Of a stretch of DNA of 64,000 nucleotides, positions 1 through 18,449 are shown piece after piece. Position 1 is the stretch's first letter, and every line of letters begins with the position of its first letter. The notes under the pieces were generated by a model, which was not told the origin of the DNA, searched no databases, and saw only the letters and a program-made list of their open reading frames with translations. Position numbers and translations under genes: made by a program. Origin of the DNA: Talinum fruticosum. Taxonomy: Eukaryota; Streptophyta; Magnoliopsida; Caryophyllales; Talinaceae. The stretch lies in the NCBI GenBank assembly GCA_021018815.1, contig JAITYX010000055.1, positions 3,905,422 through 3,969,421 of the forward strand. The letters are read 5' to 3'.

Positions 1-171
1 TCCACTCCTTGGAGGGGGAAAAAGGAAAAGAAAAACCCAACAGGGACAGTTGTGAATTGGGGGTATGAAAGCTCATCCCTGATTTTCAATTCACATTTCT
101 CCCATCAATTTTAATTATTGATTGCCAACAGAAAACAGTGAGTGATAATAACTCACTCTGAGCCTGAGTGA

Positions 172-179
172 GATAGAGA

Positions 180-217
<38 letters not shown>

Positions 218-279
218 GGAAGGGATCCATTCATGAAGGATTTGCTGTAGAGAAGATAGAGAGAGAGAGAGAGAGAAAG
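172..279 (+). repeat. GA-rich microsatellite in the 5' leader of the GAUT4-like gene
   Basis: Two blocks of GA repeats, about 178-218 and 256-279, run up to the start codon at 280. GA/CT tracts are common in plant 5' leaders and can bind GAGA-type (BBR/BPC) factors. That regulatory role is inference. Confidence 0.8.
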
Positions 280-3200
280 ATGAAGCTGAAGATTGGGCTG
301 AGAAAACCCGTTTTGTGCTTGCTCTTCGTCACCGTTTTGGCACCCATTCTTCTCTATACCGACAATCTTGGCTCCTTCTCCTCATCCTCCCGTGAGTCCA
401 TTTTTCTGGAAAAATTCGGTCTTTTTTTCTTTCTCCGTGTACATTTCATCTGAAGTTGTGCCTGATTTTGTTGGGTTCTTTTTTTATTTCCTGGGTTTTT
501 GGTTTTGCCTAGCTCAAGCTGATTTTGTTCAGGATATCCCGACCTTCGTGAGTTCCAATTTCTCGAATCTCTCTTTTCTCTCGCACTCTTTGTTGGGTTT
601 TCGTCATTTACCTCTAATTTTGTTCAATTCGTCCTTAATTTTCACTTCATTTGATTTTGTATTTCAGACCTTCACTGGTGATACTAGGCAGCTGAATCTA
701 CTTCCACAGGTTTGATTTTGAACCCCATTCCCCAATTTAAGAATCAATTTTGTGTTTAATTGTTGATGTACATAATGCAAAAGGTAGTAGTGTTTGATAT
801 TTAGTTAATCACTTTTAAATGACATTGAAAATGTAATTTGCCTCCCAGGAAACAGAAACCTCAAAACCCCTGAAAGAACCAGTTGGAGTTGTTTATTCAG
901 AAGGGGTTGCCAAATCTTCGGATGAGGAAGATTCCCGTAAAATCCGCGAGCTGACAGGTTTCTTTGTTACAACACTAGTAGTGGTTGAATTTGATTGTTT
1001 CTTGGGTTAGTAATTAAAGGAAGAATTTAACAACATTTCTAAATTATGTCTTGTTGGGACGATGTAGATGTGTTGGAAGCTAAACCGAAACTGGAATCAG
1101 TGGATGAGCATAAAATGAGCAGGGTGTTGTCTACAACTGGAATAGTAAATAATAAAGTTGATGGGTCTGGTGATGAAAATCCAATTAGACAAATGACTGA
1201 TCGAGCTGGTGAGCAACTTCAGAGCAGTGATTTGCAGAAACCTGTGGTGCAATTGGGTGTGGATAAAACGGACATCAAACGAGAAAGAAAGCCTGTGATA
1301 TCCGAAAAGATTTCTCACATTGTGAGTGTGCCTTTGATTCGGGGTCTCTTGAGTATTTCCCTTTGTGGACTAATAGCTAGCTTCAATATTTCGATTAGAT
1401 GGTGTTGTTTTCATGCCTTTTCCAGATTTCTTTCCTTAATATTTTTTAAATTCTTTTGATTTTGATTAAATATATTTGCTGCTGGTATCATGTTAGTTTT
1501 GTCAACTTGGATACATCTTAAACTACTTCTTGGAGAAGTCTTTATGGCTGAATGAAATTCTAACCTTGCCCTTCTGTTCTTTACCTCTGTACTATTGGAG
1601 ACATCTCTTTTAATATTTAGGGGTTATGTTTGGGAGATATAAGTAATCTCTTATTTCTCCTTGATGTTTTCCTATTTATCATTAATATGCCTGAAGGATG
1701 CACGAATTTCTTGACAGTTACCAAGGATGACACTTTAATTAGCATATATAAGAGCTTTTGTATTCCCCTCCCTGGTTTACCAAGATCTTTATTATTTATT
1801 TTTCTCATGATGCTTTTGGTTGAATAGCTTTTGGTTCATTGAATGATTCCAGTTTGTTTGTTAACATAATTGTACAGTTCCACGTGCCTAGGGATTTCCC
1901 TTAAAGAAAATGTCAGTCAAAATTATAAATTAAAACAATCCTACTTGTTCCGCTTATTAGAATCGTACTATTCTTCTCCTTTGGTATCATGTTCACATTG
2001 AAACTAAGCCAAGTTTAAGATTTGCCTTGTCTTTTCTGCTGGTTGTTCACTATAGCGGAACAGGAACTGAATGTCTTTGTGATGGAAACAAATTTGAAGG
2101 AAAATATATTTTTTATAAAAAGTTTTTCACTCATATTGATGTTATGAGTTTGGTAAGTTGCAATGTCATCAGATAAGCAGTATAAATATTTTATTACTAG
2201 CAACTTATCCTACTAGTTCAGATGTGAAACTGTTTTCTGTCATGCTTTTATTGTCTTCACATTTTATAGTCGACGTGCTCTGTTGAAGCTGAGGCATTTT
2301 GTGATAATTTAGTTGCTTTCTCTAGCCTGTGAGTTGTTTACATCTTGCCTAATCTTCTTCAATTTTTACACTTAAAAGGATCCGAAACGTGAAAGACCTT
2401 CTCTTCGAAAAGCTGGAAATGTAAATGTGAAAGAATCTGCCACTACAGAAGTTAGAACGGAAAATTATGAGCGGAAGAGCATGGATAATGCTATGGTATT
2501 GTATCTCAAGGATCAGCTTATTAGAGCGAGAGTGTACCTATCTCTCACAGCGACAAGGAATAATGCACATTTTATTAGGGAGCTCCGACAGAGAATAAAG
2601 GAGACTCAACGAACACTTGGTGATGCAACAAAGGACTCAGATCTTCCAAGAAAGTAAGTTTTTGACTCCTCCCATCCCTTCTTATCCTATAGCATGATAT
2701 TTTATACATTAGCGAATTGTGGTTTCTTTGTGTAATATTCCAGGTTTCTCGGTGGATAATGCTAGTTCCGAAACCATGCATTAATATGCTTTCTCATTTG
2801 ATTTTGGTTGCAGTGCTGTTGAGAAATCGAAGGCTATGGATCAAACATTGGCTAGAGGCAAACAAATACAAGATGATTGTGCTGCTATGGTGAAAAAGCT
2901 CCGTGCTATGCTTCACTCAACTGAAGAACAGCTCAGGGTGCACAGGAAGCAGGCAATGTTCTTAACGCAGTTAACGGCAAAAACACTCCCTAAGGGTCTT
3001 CATTGTCTTCCTTTGCGCCTTTCAACTGAATATTACATATCAAATTACTCAGTGCAACAGTTTCCAAGTCCAGAGAAATTGGAAAATCCCCAGCTTTATC
3101 ATTATGCAATATTTTCAGATAACGTATTGGCAACCGCTGTGGTTGTAAACTCTACTGTTTACCATGCAAAGGTAAACCATCAGCTCTTCTTGCATTTACT

Positions 3201-5635
3201 AGAATGTCAATTTTGGAAGAGCGTAATTCACTCCTTGTCTAGGCTAGTGGGGAAAGAGTGGGATTTCCTTCAATCATTTGCCCTTACCTAAGCTTTGTAA
3301 GAAAAGAGTTTTTTGTAGTCTGTGGTATGCCTCATCATGGAGGGATCCCTTCTAGCTTTGGTTGGATTACTTAAGCCTAGATTATTAAATCATCTTGTGA
3401 TTTATTTCTATATTTAGAGAATGCTTGAGTATAGTTTGTCTACAATGTGTCTTGTCATCTTTAAACATTCTCAGCAACAGAACTAAGTTCCTTGATATGC
3501 CTCTCGCGTACGTTGAAGTCTGAGAAGTGTAATGAACTTTTTTTTTCAAGTTTAGAGAGGCATTTTGTTTTAATCACCTGCAATCCAAGCTGGAAAATTG
3601 CCGAGATTGGTTTTCTTAACTACCCACAAGTGGATGTATAGAAAAATACTCCATGCGAAGTACAAAGAGAGGAGAACCATCATGTTGTGTAACTCCACTT
3701 TCACCCTCAATGAATCCATATAAGCTCCCTTGTCAAAAATAGGGAGTTTTGCAAATTGCATGATCCACTGGGTATTTTATTTGGAAATGTTAAAGCTTTG
3801 AGCATGTTTTCAACAGAAACCTAGACTAAGGAGTCATAAGCCTTTGTAATATCCAACAGCATAATCACTCTCGGAGTGATTCCTTTTCTCTTGTAATGTC
3901 TCGAAAGCCTGAGATGAATTAGATATATTGTCCTATGTTACTACTAAAGGGAATGAGTAAACATAATTACCTAGACTGTAACTACTTGCTATTCTTTAAG
4001 ATTTCTGATATCCATTATTCACTGGTACTTTATTGATTGCTTCCATCTTCTCAACAAAGTCAAACATTCTTTTTAAGTTTTAAATTATATGAACTCATAT
4101 CACCAGAACAGAAAAACTGTCAAGTTATCTTGGCTTGCTTGGTAACATCATGTCATGAAAAGTTAAAAGAATTATCATTTATTAAAAATAAATACTCCCA
4201 TATATGCCTACGAAAAGTCCCATCTTTCGAGTTTTTAGTGGTGGTGGTGGTGGTGTTATTGTTGTTAGTTATTGTTAGTATAATTGTTGTTCTGGGATGA
4301 AGATTAAGTTTTATTTTATTCATATTTATTGTTTGTTTGCCAAAACCACTCATTTTTTAAATAGATGTAAATCACTTTCAAAGGTGTGTTGATGCAGCTT
4401 GATGCCTTATTACAGGATCCATCCAACCATGTTTTCCACATAGTTACAGACAGACTCAACTATGCTGCTATGAGGATGTGGTTTTTGGCAAACCCACCTG
4501 GTAAAGCTACTATTCAGGTTCAAAATGTTGAAGAGTTTACATGGCTGAACTCAAGTTACAGTCCTGTGCTGAAGCAATTGGGTTCTCCTTCAATGAAAGA
4601 TTACTACTTCAAGACTCACCGAGCTTCTTCTGATTCAAATCTAAAATTTCGAAATCCAAAGTACCTGTCTATTTTAAATCATCTCCGCTTTTACCTGCCT
4701 CAAATCTTTCCAAAACTTGAGAAAGTCCTATTCTTGGATGATGATATTGTAGTACAGAAGGACTTAACTGGACTTTGGTCTATTGACCTCAAGGGGAATG
4801 TGAATGGTGCAGTTGAGACTTGTGGAGAAAGCTTCCATCGCTTTGATCGTTATCTGAACTTCTCTCATCCCCTTATTTCCAAGAATTTTGACCCCGTGCT
4901 TGTGGATGGGCTTATGGAATGAATATCTTTGATCTAAAACAATGGAAGAGGCAAAACATCACAGAGGTGTACCATACGTGGCAGAAGCTGGTAAGTTACA
5001 TGGGCAGTATATATTTTGGATGTGCAACATCTTAGTACTTCTGTTCCTGTCTTAGAACTTAGATAATAAGCGCTATAAGCAAATATATCTAGTTATGTGA
5101 AACGTAGCGTTTCAAATAACAACTATGGACACTTTCTTTTGCTTCAGCTTCCGTGATTAGCTTCTTTTGTATCTCAATCACTTATAGGCATACTTAACTT
5201 AGGGAATTCAACTTGAAGTTGGATAGTAACTTGTATGGTCTGCCAGTATGTTTGACGTCTCTGTGCATGTTCCATGCATATGTGCATGGAAATGAGAGAA
5301 GGGGAGGAAGAGCATTATCTTCTATGACTAATACTTACAACTGTAAATTTGGTATGCAGAATCATGACAGACAGTTGTGGAAGCTGGGAACTCTGCCGCC
5401 TGGTCTCATCACATTCTGGAAACAGACCTACCCTATTGATCGTTCGTGGCATGTACTCGGCTTAGGATACAATCCAAATGTGAACCAAAAGGAGATTGAG
5501 CGAGCTGCTGTCATACATTATAATGGAAACATGAAACCTTGGCTTGAGATAGGGATGCCCAGATACCATAATTATTGGACAAAATATATTGATTATGACC
5601 AGGTTTACCTACGAGAGTGCAACATCAATCCATAA
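280..5635 (+). CDS. GAUT4: GAUT4-like alpha-1,4-galacturonosyltransferase (GT8), one apparent frameshift
   Basis: A Golgi type II membrane enzyme that transfers galacturonic acid from UDP-GalA to homogalacturonan during pectin synthesis. Exons: 280-391, 513-547, 668-709, 849-957, 1068-1321, 2379-2653, 2814-3171, 4416-4990, 5360-5635. All have GT-AG borders and phases that join. The N-terminus has a short basic stretch and one hydrophobic anchor (about residues 8-26), then a variable stem. The GT8 domain carries the metal-binding DDD in [10 protein letters not shown] and the conserved ending LRECNINP. The joined gene would encode about 678 residues, against roughly 616 for Arabidopsis GAUT4 as I remember it. 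Exon 8 loses frame at the C run 4892-4895, where one C fewer is present than GAUT4 homologues require. As written it stops at 4920-4922, yet the downstream sequence is intact in the shifted frame. I think a sequencing error is likelier than a dead gene. Confidence 0.93.
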
Positions 5636-6597
5636 TGACTACATCAGTGGCACCTGGTATTTATTTTCCCTGATTAAACTCAACCGACTTCAACGTCAAA
5701 ACATGGCTACTGGTGGCAGTTCATAGTTACCTGCCCAGTTTTCGGAGGTTAGTGTGCATTTTCAGTGGTTCTACCCCCTCTACCCCCAGGGCTCTCTGAT
5801 TTTTATTGTTGAAGCTCAAAATTTGTTTGTTTAATGTGATTTGTTTAGCATGTCTACAGAGCAGTAGCTAGATATTCTTTGCACCCCTTATCAGTGGAGT
5901 TGCAAGCATATATGTATATGATTTGAGCTGTTAGTGTACAATACCTTTGTCATCAATTTCACACTGATGCCTTTGTGGCTCTGTACTGGAATTTTTTTAA
6001 GAATTGAATCGAGTTGGCCTTTCTTATGGAATTACTGTGTGCTTCATTAGTTCATTCTTTCTTTGCTCAGTTAAGAACATCGAAAAAAATTTCTTGGTTG
6101 GAAAGAGAAGCGTTGAAGGGAGGTATCCGATTCAGACTTCAAAACTAATTTGATAAACCAAACCAAACAATCATCCCTCGTTTGCCTTTTCTGTATTGGC
6201 TGTAATTGCATGCCAAACGCATGTAGGAACTGAAGAGTATTTGGTCGAAGGTTAAGAAAGGAACGTGAACTAGTGCAAGCCTTTGATTCAAAAGCAAGGA
6301 GATTTATTCATTGACTTCTAAGCCAATGAAAGGTGATCCTTTTATTCCTTTATTCAACAAACATAGGAGGATATCATTGAAACAAATCGGATATCCTGTT
6401 ACAGCTTCGCAAATAAAAACTCTACATATGTGCAGTTGCCTATCATCAAGGTATCACCTCTGAAGGGCATCCCCTGATACCAATCATCTTTACAGAAATT
6501 CTGTTTCTGTATTTTTTTCTCAGACCTCTTTCTTCCAATTGTTGCCTTTATATACATTACATGTCTGTAATTCCCTAACAAAGGGGAAAGCTGAAAT
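5636..6597. other. Convergent 3' regions of GAUT4 and the beta-glucosidase
   Basis: No coding segment is supported here. The plus-strand gene ends at 5635 and the minus-strand gene ends at 6598, so the stretch should hold both 3' untranslated regions. AT-rich AATAAA-like strings occur but I could not assign one cleavage site. Confidence 0.5.
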
Positions 6598-10899
<4,302 letters not shown>

Positions 10900-11004
10900 A
10901 ATCATTTCCGGGGGCCTTTAATTTCCCCTCACCTTTTCTTTGGATATGCTTTGGTGACCAACTTTAAAATATATATATGAAACCCAGAACCTCAACTCGC
11001 TCTC

Positions 11005-11008
<4 letters not shown>

Positions 11009-11057
<49 letters not shown>
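11009..11057. repeat. (AT)n microsatellite upstream of the beta-glucosidase
   Basis: About 24 AT units lie roughly 110 bp upstream of the minus-strand start codon. Confidence 0.95.
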
Positions 11058-11060
<3 letters not shown>

Positions 11061-13819
11061 TAAACTATTTAGTCTTGGCTTCAAGGGAGAAATTTGCCCA
11101 AATCCCCCAAAACAGGAACCCTTTTTAATTTTTGGGGCCCGTGAATCATGATATAAATTTTTTGGGGGAGGGGGGTGTGAAAAGAATTTTAAAAAAGGAA
11201 AAAAATTGAAAGGGTAGATGAAAAATTGCAGAGATTATGGGGTAAGCTAATGATAATCATAAAATGTGTGATTAGATAAATTTCAGTCTCAGTGTTGCTG
11301 GCCTTTGGGTGCACGTTTCGTTATCGATAAAATAAGACTTTAGCGTAGGGTGTTACGGAACTTAGGTATCAGTTTAATCAACATTGTTTGTTATTAGTGT
11401 TTAAATTATGATGTGCACAAGTGTTTAGTGGCACTTTTGTCTACCTTCATTTCTATACAAATGTATCGATATCACATATATTTGGGGAAGTCAATCGTGC
11501 TTTGATTGAGTTGTTAAATTTGATCATCATTTACGTTCGGATTTATAACAGTGTGAAATGGAGTCCCGCATGGGGACCTTTCCATTATTCCTTTTATAAG
11601 AGTAATATCAAGTTTTTTTGTAGGCCTTGAATTGTATAAATATGTCCACAATTAGGGTAAAAATTCTTAGATAAATCCAGATCACTAAAAGTCAAAAAGT
11701 TATAATTTTCCGTTTCTTTAAACCCCTTAAATCCCCCTAATCCCTCCCCCTTTCGTTACGTATGTGATCTAGATCCATGAACCCGAGATCACATTATAAG
11801 TTTTGTATTAAGGGAGACAAAATGCGACATTCCTTGCCTTTTAAATCTAGTTTTGGTTTTTTCTTTTAACCGTAAATCAGTCTTTGATTGACATGATGAC
11901 AATGTTGTGGCGGTCCCAAATGACCCGTCAAATTAGAGATGAACATTGGTAGTTCAATGATATTGATTGATAATGCCTATAGTGGGTACCCTCTACATTA
12001 AATTGGGAAGGTCACAATCCCATTTGCTTATGGATAGAATGTGGGTAAATTTCTCAGGTCAAAGTTGGACATGTAATGAATTGGACAATGGGTGTTGATC
12101 ATAAAAGGGTTATTGAAATCTTAAGGTTTGCTAAATAAAATGAGTCAAATCAAAGCTAAAATTATGAAAGAAATACCTCGAAATCAACCTTCGAATTAAT
12201 TTGACTTAGCTTTGAATCTTTGTGACTAAAATTGTGTTTATTGCCACAAAATATAAAATTGGTGTATTGAGATCAGTAAGTCAATTATGTCGGTTATATA
12301 CTTGACGTCTTTGAATCGAGAATGGGCATGAGGGCTTTAGCGTTAAGAGGTTGTTGAGTTGTGTCCATCATCATCATATGGTGTTTAGAAAGCTAAGTAT
12401 AGTGTAATTAGGCCCTCTCGCAACTTGGTGTTTTTTTTTATTTCTATTTTTGGCTTTGTATGCCCTATAGAGCCTAATTTTGTCTCTATGAGACTAATCA
12501 TGATTATAAACAAAAAAGTTAGATATTTAGAAGGTAAGGCGTATATCAATTTACTGTTTTTTATTTAAGAATTTATTATTTTATTCTCACTTATATATAG
12601 GTACATATAGATGACATCTTTTACTCACAAGTTAAAAATCACTTTATTATTGGTTTAATAAAAGTAACTTTCTTCCAAAAAAAAAATTAGAGAAAATAAC
12701 AGTAAAACAAAAAAAATGCCATCTTGTAATTTATGACTAATTGTGTTTTTTAACGATTGGTTGTATTAATATATTTTATAATATTAATCACATTTTACTT
12801 ATATATATAAGAGTTACTAAGAAATTTTAGAAGATTATTTACAAATTATAGGTTGATAAGATAAATGAGATAATAAAAAATTCAACATTATGACCTTTCA
12901 ATAACTATATACTACTACTACTACTAATACTAATAATTAAATATTTTACCGTGAGATTTATTTATATAATACTGTGGAGGGAGATATTACCATGAGATTT
13001 GAGTTTTTGGCAAAATATAGCAAAAAATTTAGAGGAATTAATTATCTTAAAACTTTTTCTTGGGCTTTTTATTTGTTAGACTTTGTATATAAATTAGGGG
13101 AATATATTATCTTCTCTTTCATTTATCTTAATGTCCATCTTTTATTTTATTTTATATAAGAATTGATAACTAATAGAAATATAATAAAAAATACATTAAT
13201 AGTGGTCCATTAGGGACAAAATATTAAAACACCAAATACAACAAAACTTACTGGCCACCAAGATAGACAAACTGGTTACAAAAACATTCGTGATGATTAT
13301 TAAATATCAATTAAAACACCATCTTCAATATTGTAGAGGTCAAGACTTGATTATTATTTACTGACTAGTATGGAAGATTTTAATGCGAGGAGAAAAATAT
13401 AAAACAGGACCGAAAAATCTATTTTTGTGAACAGAGGAATTGAACTTAAAATTCTTTTTTCATTAAATTCTAATGAAAAACAATTTCAAAAAATTACACT
13501 ATTTTTATTTTGTTTCCATGTGCCACTTCTCGCACAAATGAAATGTATAAATAAATATAATCATAGATTATATAAAGGTAAAAATAAATATAAAAAGGTA
13601 AATATTAATAAAAAAATTTCCAATTAAATGGATGGTGGTATATGTCAATGTTTCAAAATATAATATTAGAATTTTGCTTTTGTTTCAGTCTCTATTAATT
13701 TCAGTAAGATTATAAGTTATGCAGTCATGCCATTTCATACCCATTATTATGAATGATAAGCTAAAATATTTAAGTCAAATTCAATCTATTTTTTAAGTCT
13801 GGTTGCATAAATAATATTA

Positions 13820-14255
13820 GACCTTATTCGATAACAGATGTTTGGAGTAACTTTTATTATTTTTACCAAGTTAAAATACTAATCAATCAAATATTAGTGT
13901 TTGGTAAGGAAGGTAGTGTTTTATCTAACATTTGCAGTAACTTATAGCGTTTTAAGTAGTGTTTTCGAAAAAGTGACGAATATTAGTTTTTCACATTTGA
14001 AAGTAGTGTTTCATATTCTTTTGACAAAACATCTCTTCCTTAATTTATACTTGAACAAATTATTTATATCCTTTTATGTCAATTTAAAATAATCGACTAA
14101 CTCAACCACTAAATTTGTTAAACACATTTATTCAATGCTCGATTGGATAGATATCCGCTAACAATTAAAATCTAACGATTATCATCTACCTAACTAGCTA
14201 TCGATTACACAAATATTTATCCGTAACTCAAACATCTCATTTTACCGAACAAATT
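13820..14255 (-). mobile_element. MITE family 1, copy A (inverted relative to copies B and C)
   Basis: The plus strand reads GACCTTATTCGATAACAG at one end and TTTTACCGAACA at the other. Over the whole ~430 bp it matches the reverse complement of 45348-45743. Shared landmarks include AATCAATCAAATATTAGTGTTTG, AAACACATTTATTCAA and CTCATTTTACCGAACA. There is no coding capacity. The imperfect terminal inverted repeats (GGCCATGTTCGG and GACCCTATTCGA in copy B) suggest a non-autonomous DNA transposon. Confidence 0.75.
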
Positions 14256-17009
14256 ACATCATTATAACCGTTAACATGTATATTGAATATTTTCGAGACC
14301 AATCGATCATGTTTCCAAGGGGAATGTTTGTTTGTTGTGACCCTGCAATTCAATTTTTTTCCAAAATTCAAAAGGAAAATTGAATTAAATAATTTTCCAA
14401 CACATTCTTTTGGAGATTTCAAATATGGTGGATGGATAGGGATAAGAATGAATTGCACATCTCGTCAATGTCACACGTTGTGTACCATAAGTGACGTGGC
14501 AGTACGATGCCAACCTTACCCTAAAAAGATTAAAAATAAAATCAAACTCATCCTCCTCAATCATCATACGCCAAAATTAGTTCAATCCTATTTTTATCTT
14601 AAAATCGTAATTTAAATAAATTTCTTATTGTAATATTCACCATCTCCAATTAAACATTAAATTAAATTTTAGCAATTTTTTATATTAGGAATGAGAATTT
14701 CAAGATTATATAAATATTTATAGTTTAAACGGATTATATTTTTGTTTGATGGGTACTTTAATGTAGTTCTCTCAGTTTTTGGGAAGATGTAAGGATCTTA
14801 AGTCCAAACTTAAAGTATAAGCCCACAATACATTTCAATTTTTTATATGTCTAATAAGAAAATTATCTTCATTAAAGTTCAAACTCCGATAAAAAAATAA
14901 AATAATGTGAAATGTTTACCACTGAAGTAACACTCACTTGATTTCACGTTCAAATCTATTGACGATATAAATGGTTCACTAGACGTGTACAATTTCCATG
15001 TATAATATTCCAATAGGTGACAAACAAAATACTTTAATTTGTATGTTTAAATTGTCAAGGCGCCATCCAAAAAAAATATTGCAAATAGATCTGGTCAACT
15101 TGTAAGAACTCTCCCTTAACCTTATATCATATAGATGTTTTGTTACTTTTAGTTTTAATGTATTTTTATAATCAAATATTAACTTGACTTTAGTTGAAAG
15201 GGCAATAAAATGTGGCTATCCAAAGATATAATAATGACGTCAAGAAAAAATATTATATGAAAGGTTTGTCATAAATACCAATCCCATCGGTTCATGCACA
15301 GGGCACCTATATTTGTGTCTGAAACTATGGTCATGTGAGATGATATTAAAACAGTATTATATGTAGGTTTCACACACATACAAGTTGAAGGAGATAATAA
15401 GTCTAATTATTCATACAGTTTAGGATAACATTCACACTCAGTGGGAATTCGATCATTGGTACATGATATACGAATGATGTTTGTCATTACTCTCTTCTTA
15501 TTCAATTAACCATGTTTTGAGAGAGGGTAATATGACGACTAATCGTATTGTCAAATTAGAATGTGTTATAAATTATAGAATTACCTTTACATCTTCTCAC
15601 TCATAAAAGTTTTCATGTATATTTTATGATGATAAAATAAGTAGAACCTTCGGAAAAAAAGTTACCTAATATTTTTTGTAATTACCTTTAACAAAAATAT
15701 CAATCCCATGGATAATTTTGAGAATAGATGATTTGAACGGTATAATGCAGCAATTACACGATACGCACGAAACTACCATGCTATAAATATAATAGTCCCA
15801 CCAAAAAATAAGGGCATGTGGAGACAACAAAAAAATTCATGTCACGTTGACAGTGATAGAGCTAAAGTTTTGTGATTGAGTGGAGTAATCTCATTATTTA
15901 TGATTATCTCTTCATCACTATTTTGGGAAAAATTATGATAATTATTTATTTAAAAAAACCATGTAAGAGGCTCGGGAGGGACTATAGTTTTGGACTAATG
16001 TATAATTTGTGTAACGCCATATTTAGCAAAACAACTTTTTCATCAAAAATAGTTTTTTTTTTTAGGACATTTAGTTGTTTGATTAAGTCAAACAACTCTT
16101 AAGAATGTTTTTTGAATTTTAGAAGGTTTTTTTTTTACTTATTCTAGAAAGTATTTATAAAAAAATAATTTCAGTAGTTTTTATAATTAATTTTTTGCCT
16201 GACATCTTATTCAATATCAGTTAATTCCACCAAATATTTCAAATCAATTTAATATTTTTTAAAAAAATATACGGAATAACTATCGAGTACCCCTTCTCTC
16301 AAGAATTCTACCTAATTATTCTCAATAAAAATTAAAAGAAATGCATTACAAGCAATACTAAACCACAACATAAAAAAAATGAAAAGACCAAAATTGTGCA
16401 AATGCAATCTAACAATTTAATATAAATAAATAATACAAACAACTAATATAATAAATCAATATCTAGCAACTAAACATATTACAATATATAGCAATGTAAG
16501 ACTGCATCACATAGACATATTATAAGAACCAATAGTTTTGTGGCAATTTTTAACACTTATTACAATTCATTTCGTGGTGATTTTAACAAAAGTAATTACA
16601 TATAAATGAATCTGTTTTTTATTGCTAAGCAAGCTCACTTATTTGGGCCCTATCTTAGAGAAGTCCAAAGGGTTGCATGGATAGGAGTGGGTGATGTCAA
16701 AGTCCACAACAATTTCTCCTGAAAAAATTATTTCCTTGCAAATCAAAATACAGGCAGAGTAAAAATAGAGTTAGTGACCACCGTTGACACATAAATGGTG
16801 AAAATAGAGTTAGTTACCAACACATAACTGAGTCTGTTGGTAATAACTCTGAGCCTTCAAAAATTTGTGAATAATCTTTTGATAGGCACGCAGGCCGACC
16901 ATCCCTTACCCAAACACTGGGCTAACCAGAACGGGGTATGACCTGTGAAGCCCAAAATGCCCAAATTGACAATATTTGTTCTTCCTCCAGTTTACTGCAC
17001 GCCTCTTCT

Positions 17010-17041
<32 letters not shown>
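17010..17041 (+). repeat. (CT)n microsatellite, probable 5' leader element
   Basis: A run of about 15 CT units lies some 400 bp upstream of the GC-rich coding exon at 17441. CT tracts like this are frequent in plant 5' untranslated regions. Confidence 0.85.
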
Positions 17042-17043
<2 letters not shown>

Positions 17044-17440
17044 GTTAACGATTCTCCATTGTGGTGACTGATTGTGATTCTCCATCTAGGAAAGGTATCA
17101 AATCTGGAAAGTTTTAGCAACTTTAACAGCTTCACAGTATCTGAAGTTGACATATAATTGATTTATATATATGCACGGTTGGTTGGTCTGTTGGTTCTTT
17201 TTTGGTGCTGTTTTTCCATGAAAATCCAGCAATTAACGCATCATCTCAGACCCAAAATAGGCTCTCTAATATGGGACAAGCTTAGCTTCATCATATCTAT
17301 AAATCACCCAGACAGTCAAATTCTCAACTTTTTCTCCTTCCTCCGCATCTCCGTCTTCCTTGACGTCCTCCTGCTACTCCCCCTCATCTTCTCTCTCCTC
17401 CGGGATGTAGAGAAGATGAGGTTCCTTTAGAATGCGTTAG

Positions 17441-17928
17441 CTGCTGCAAGACGACGAGAACCCTTCCCCTGAAGAAGAAGAGCCGACTCCCTCGCCGAGG
17501 ACGGAGGACACTCGCTTGCTCATTCCTACCAATTTCAGGGTTCGCCGCCGGAGGAAGTGGAGGGGTCACCCTCCCGAGTGGAGACCATCCCTCTTTGCCA
17601 TCGCCGAAGAAACCTCCATTCGGGTGGCGCCGCCGGAAAATGACCGCTTTCTTGAGTCACCCTCCCATTCCAAGCGCCGCCTCCGGTCGTCTGATCGAGT
17701 TGATGCCCGTACCCTCAATCGTGAGTTTGAGTATGTATTTTTGTTTCTACAGATTTTACCAGCTATCAATAACATGTATTTTTTTTTCTTTGTTCTTTTA
17801 TTACCCTAATGCTGTTAGGTCTGAAACTGATTTTTCTGTGTTATAATTTGGACAGCCGTGATGATCAAAATCATGTTCATCCTACGGGCATCCGATCTTC
17901 ATCAGCAGCTCCATTCATGTTTTTCTGA
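17441..17928 (+). CDS. Small two-exon gene or remnant, unknown function
   Basis: I do not recognise this gene. An open frame runs 17441-17730 in a GC-rich island quite unlike its surroundings. It begins with an acidic stretch (LLQDDENPSPEEEE) and continues with a basic, tryptophan-containing stretch (RVRRRRKWRGHPPEWRPSL). A donor GT at 17731 and acceptor AG at 17854-17855 join it in frame to 17856-17928, which ends in SSSAAPFMFF and a stop. The final hydrophobic PFMF resembles the end of some small uncharacterised plant proteins I half remember. The start is the problem: ATG at 17432 is followed by CGT and then TAG. Either an upstream exon supplies the start through the acceptor at 17439-17440, or a CAG-to-TAG change has killed the gene. 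Confidence 0.45.
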
Positions 17929-18449
17929 CTATTTTTCCTTATTTTTCAATCCATGTACGTTATTCAACCCAAATCTGTAAATAAAATGTATTCTGGGATG
18001 AATGCGTACATATACATTACACACATCCAGGTTCAGCGTTATTACCAAGCTTTGGCAAAAGCTATAGGCTCTACTTTTGTAGGGCCTCTTGGACATGAAA
18101 TATAGACGGAAAATGCTGTTTTTGCTTGTACTTATACACATGTTTTTAAATTCTTAGATGAGATGGTCTCAAGTGTGTCGTAATCATTTGTGAAGGTGTC
18201 TTCTGAGATCAGTTGACAAGTCTTTGAGACTATAGCCTATAGGTTTAGTCTATACAAATTGCTTTAGTAGAGATAATTTTTATGAAGAATGAAACAATAT
18301 GTAGAAATCAAATCAGAACGGTACAATATTTTACGTTAGAGAAACTTATAAGGAAAAGCGTTCTTGATATAAACACGAAGAAAATAAATTATCAAACATA
18401 GAGAAAATAGTCATTCGCCTCAAACAAACTAAAGAGAACAACAGCGCAA

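Larger units (their letters stand above)
10920..16980. other. 6-kb AT-rich intergenic region without supported genes
   Basis: It starts as the promoter side of the beta-glucosidase and ends at the CT-rich leader before 17.4 kb. It holds an (AT)n run (11009-11057), one MITE copy (13820-14255) and AT-rich filler. Reading frames of 60-110 codons here look like chance products with no recognisable domain. Confidence 0.7.

Noticed and set aside
4153..4353. Threonine/asparagine-rich minus-strand frame in GAUT4 intron 7
   Set aside because: A by-product of GTT-rich intron sequence; it ends at the GAUT4 coding exon and has no gene features.
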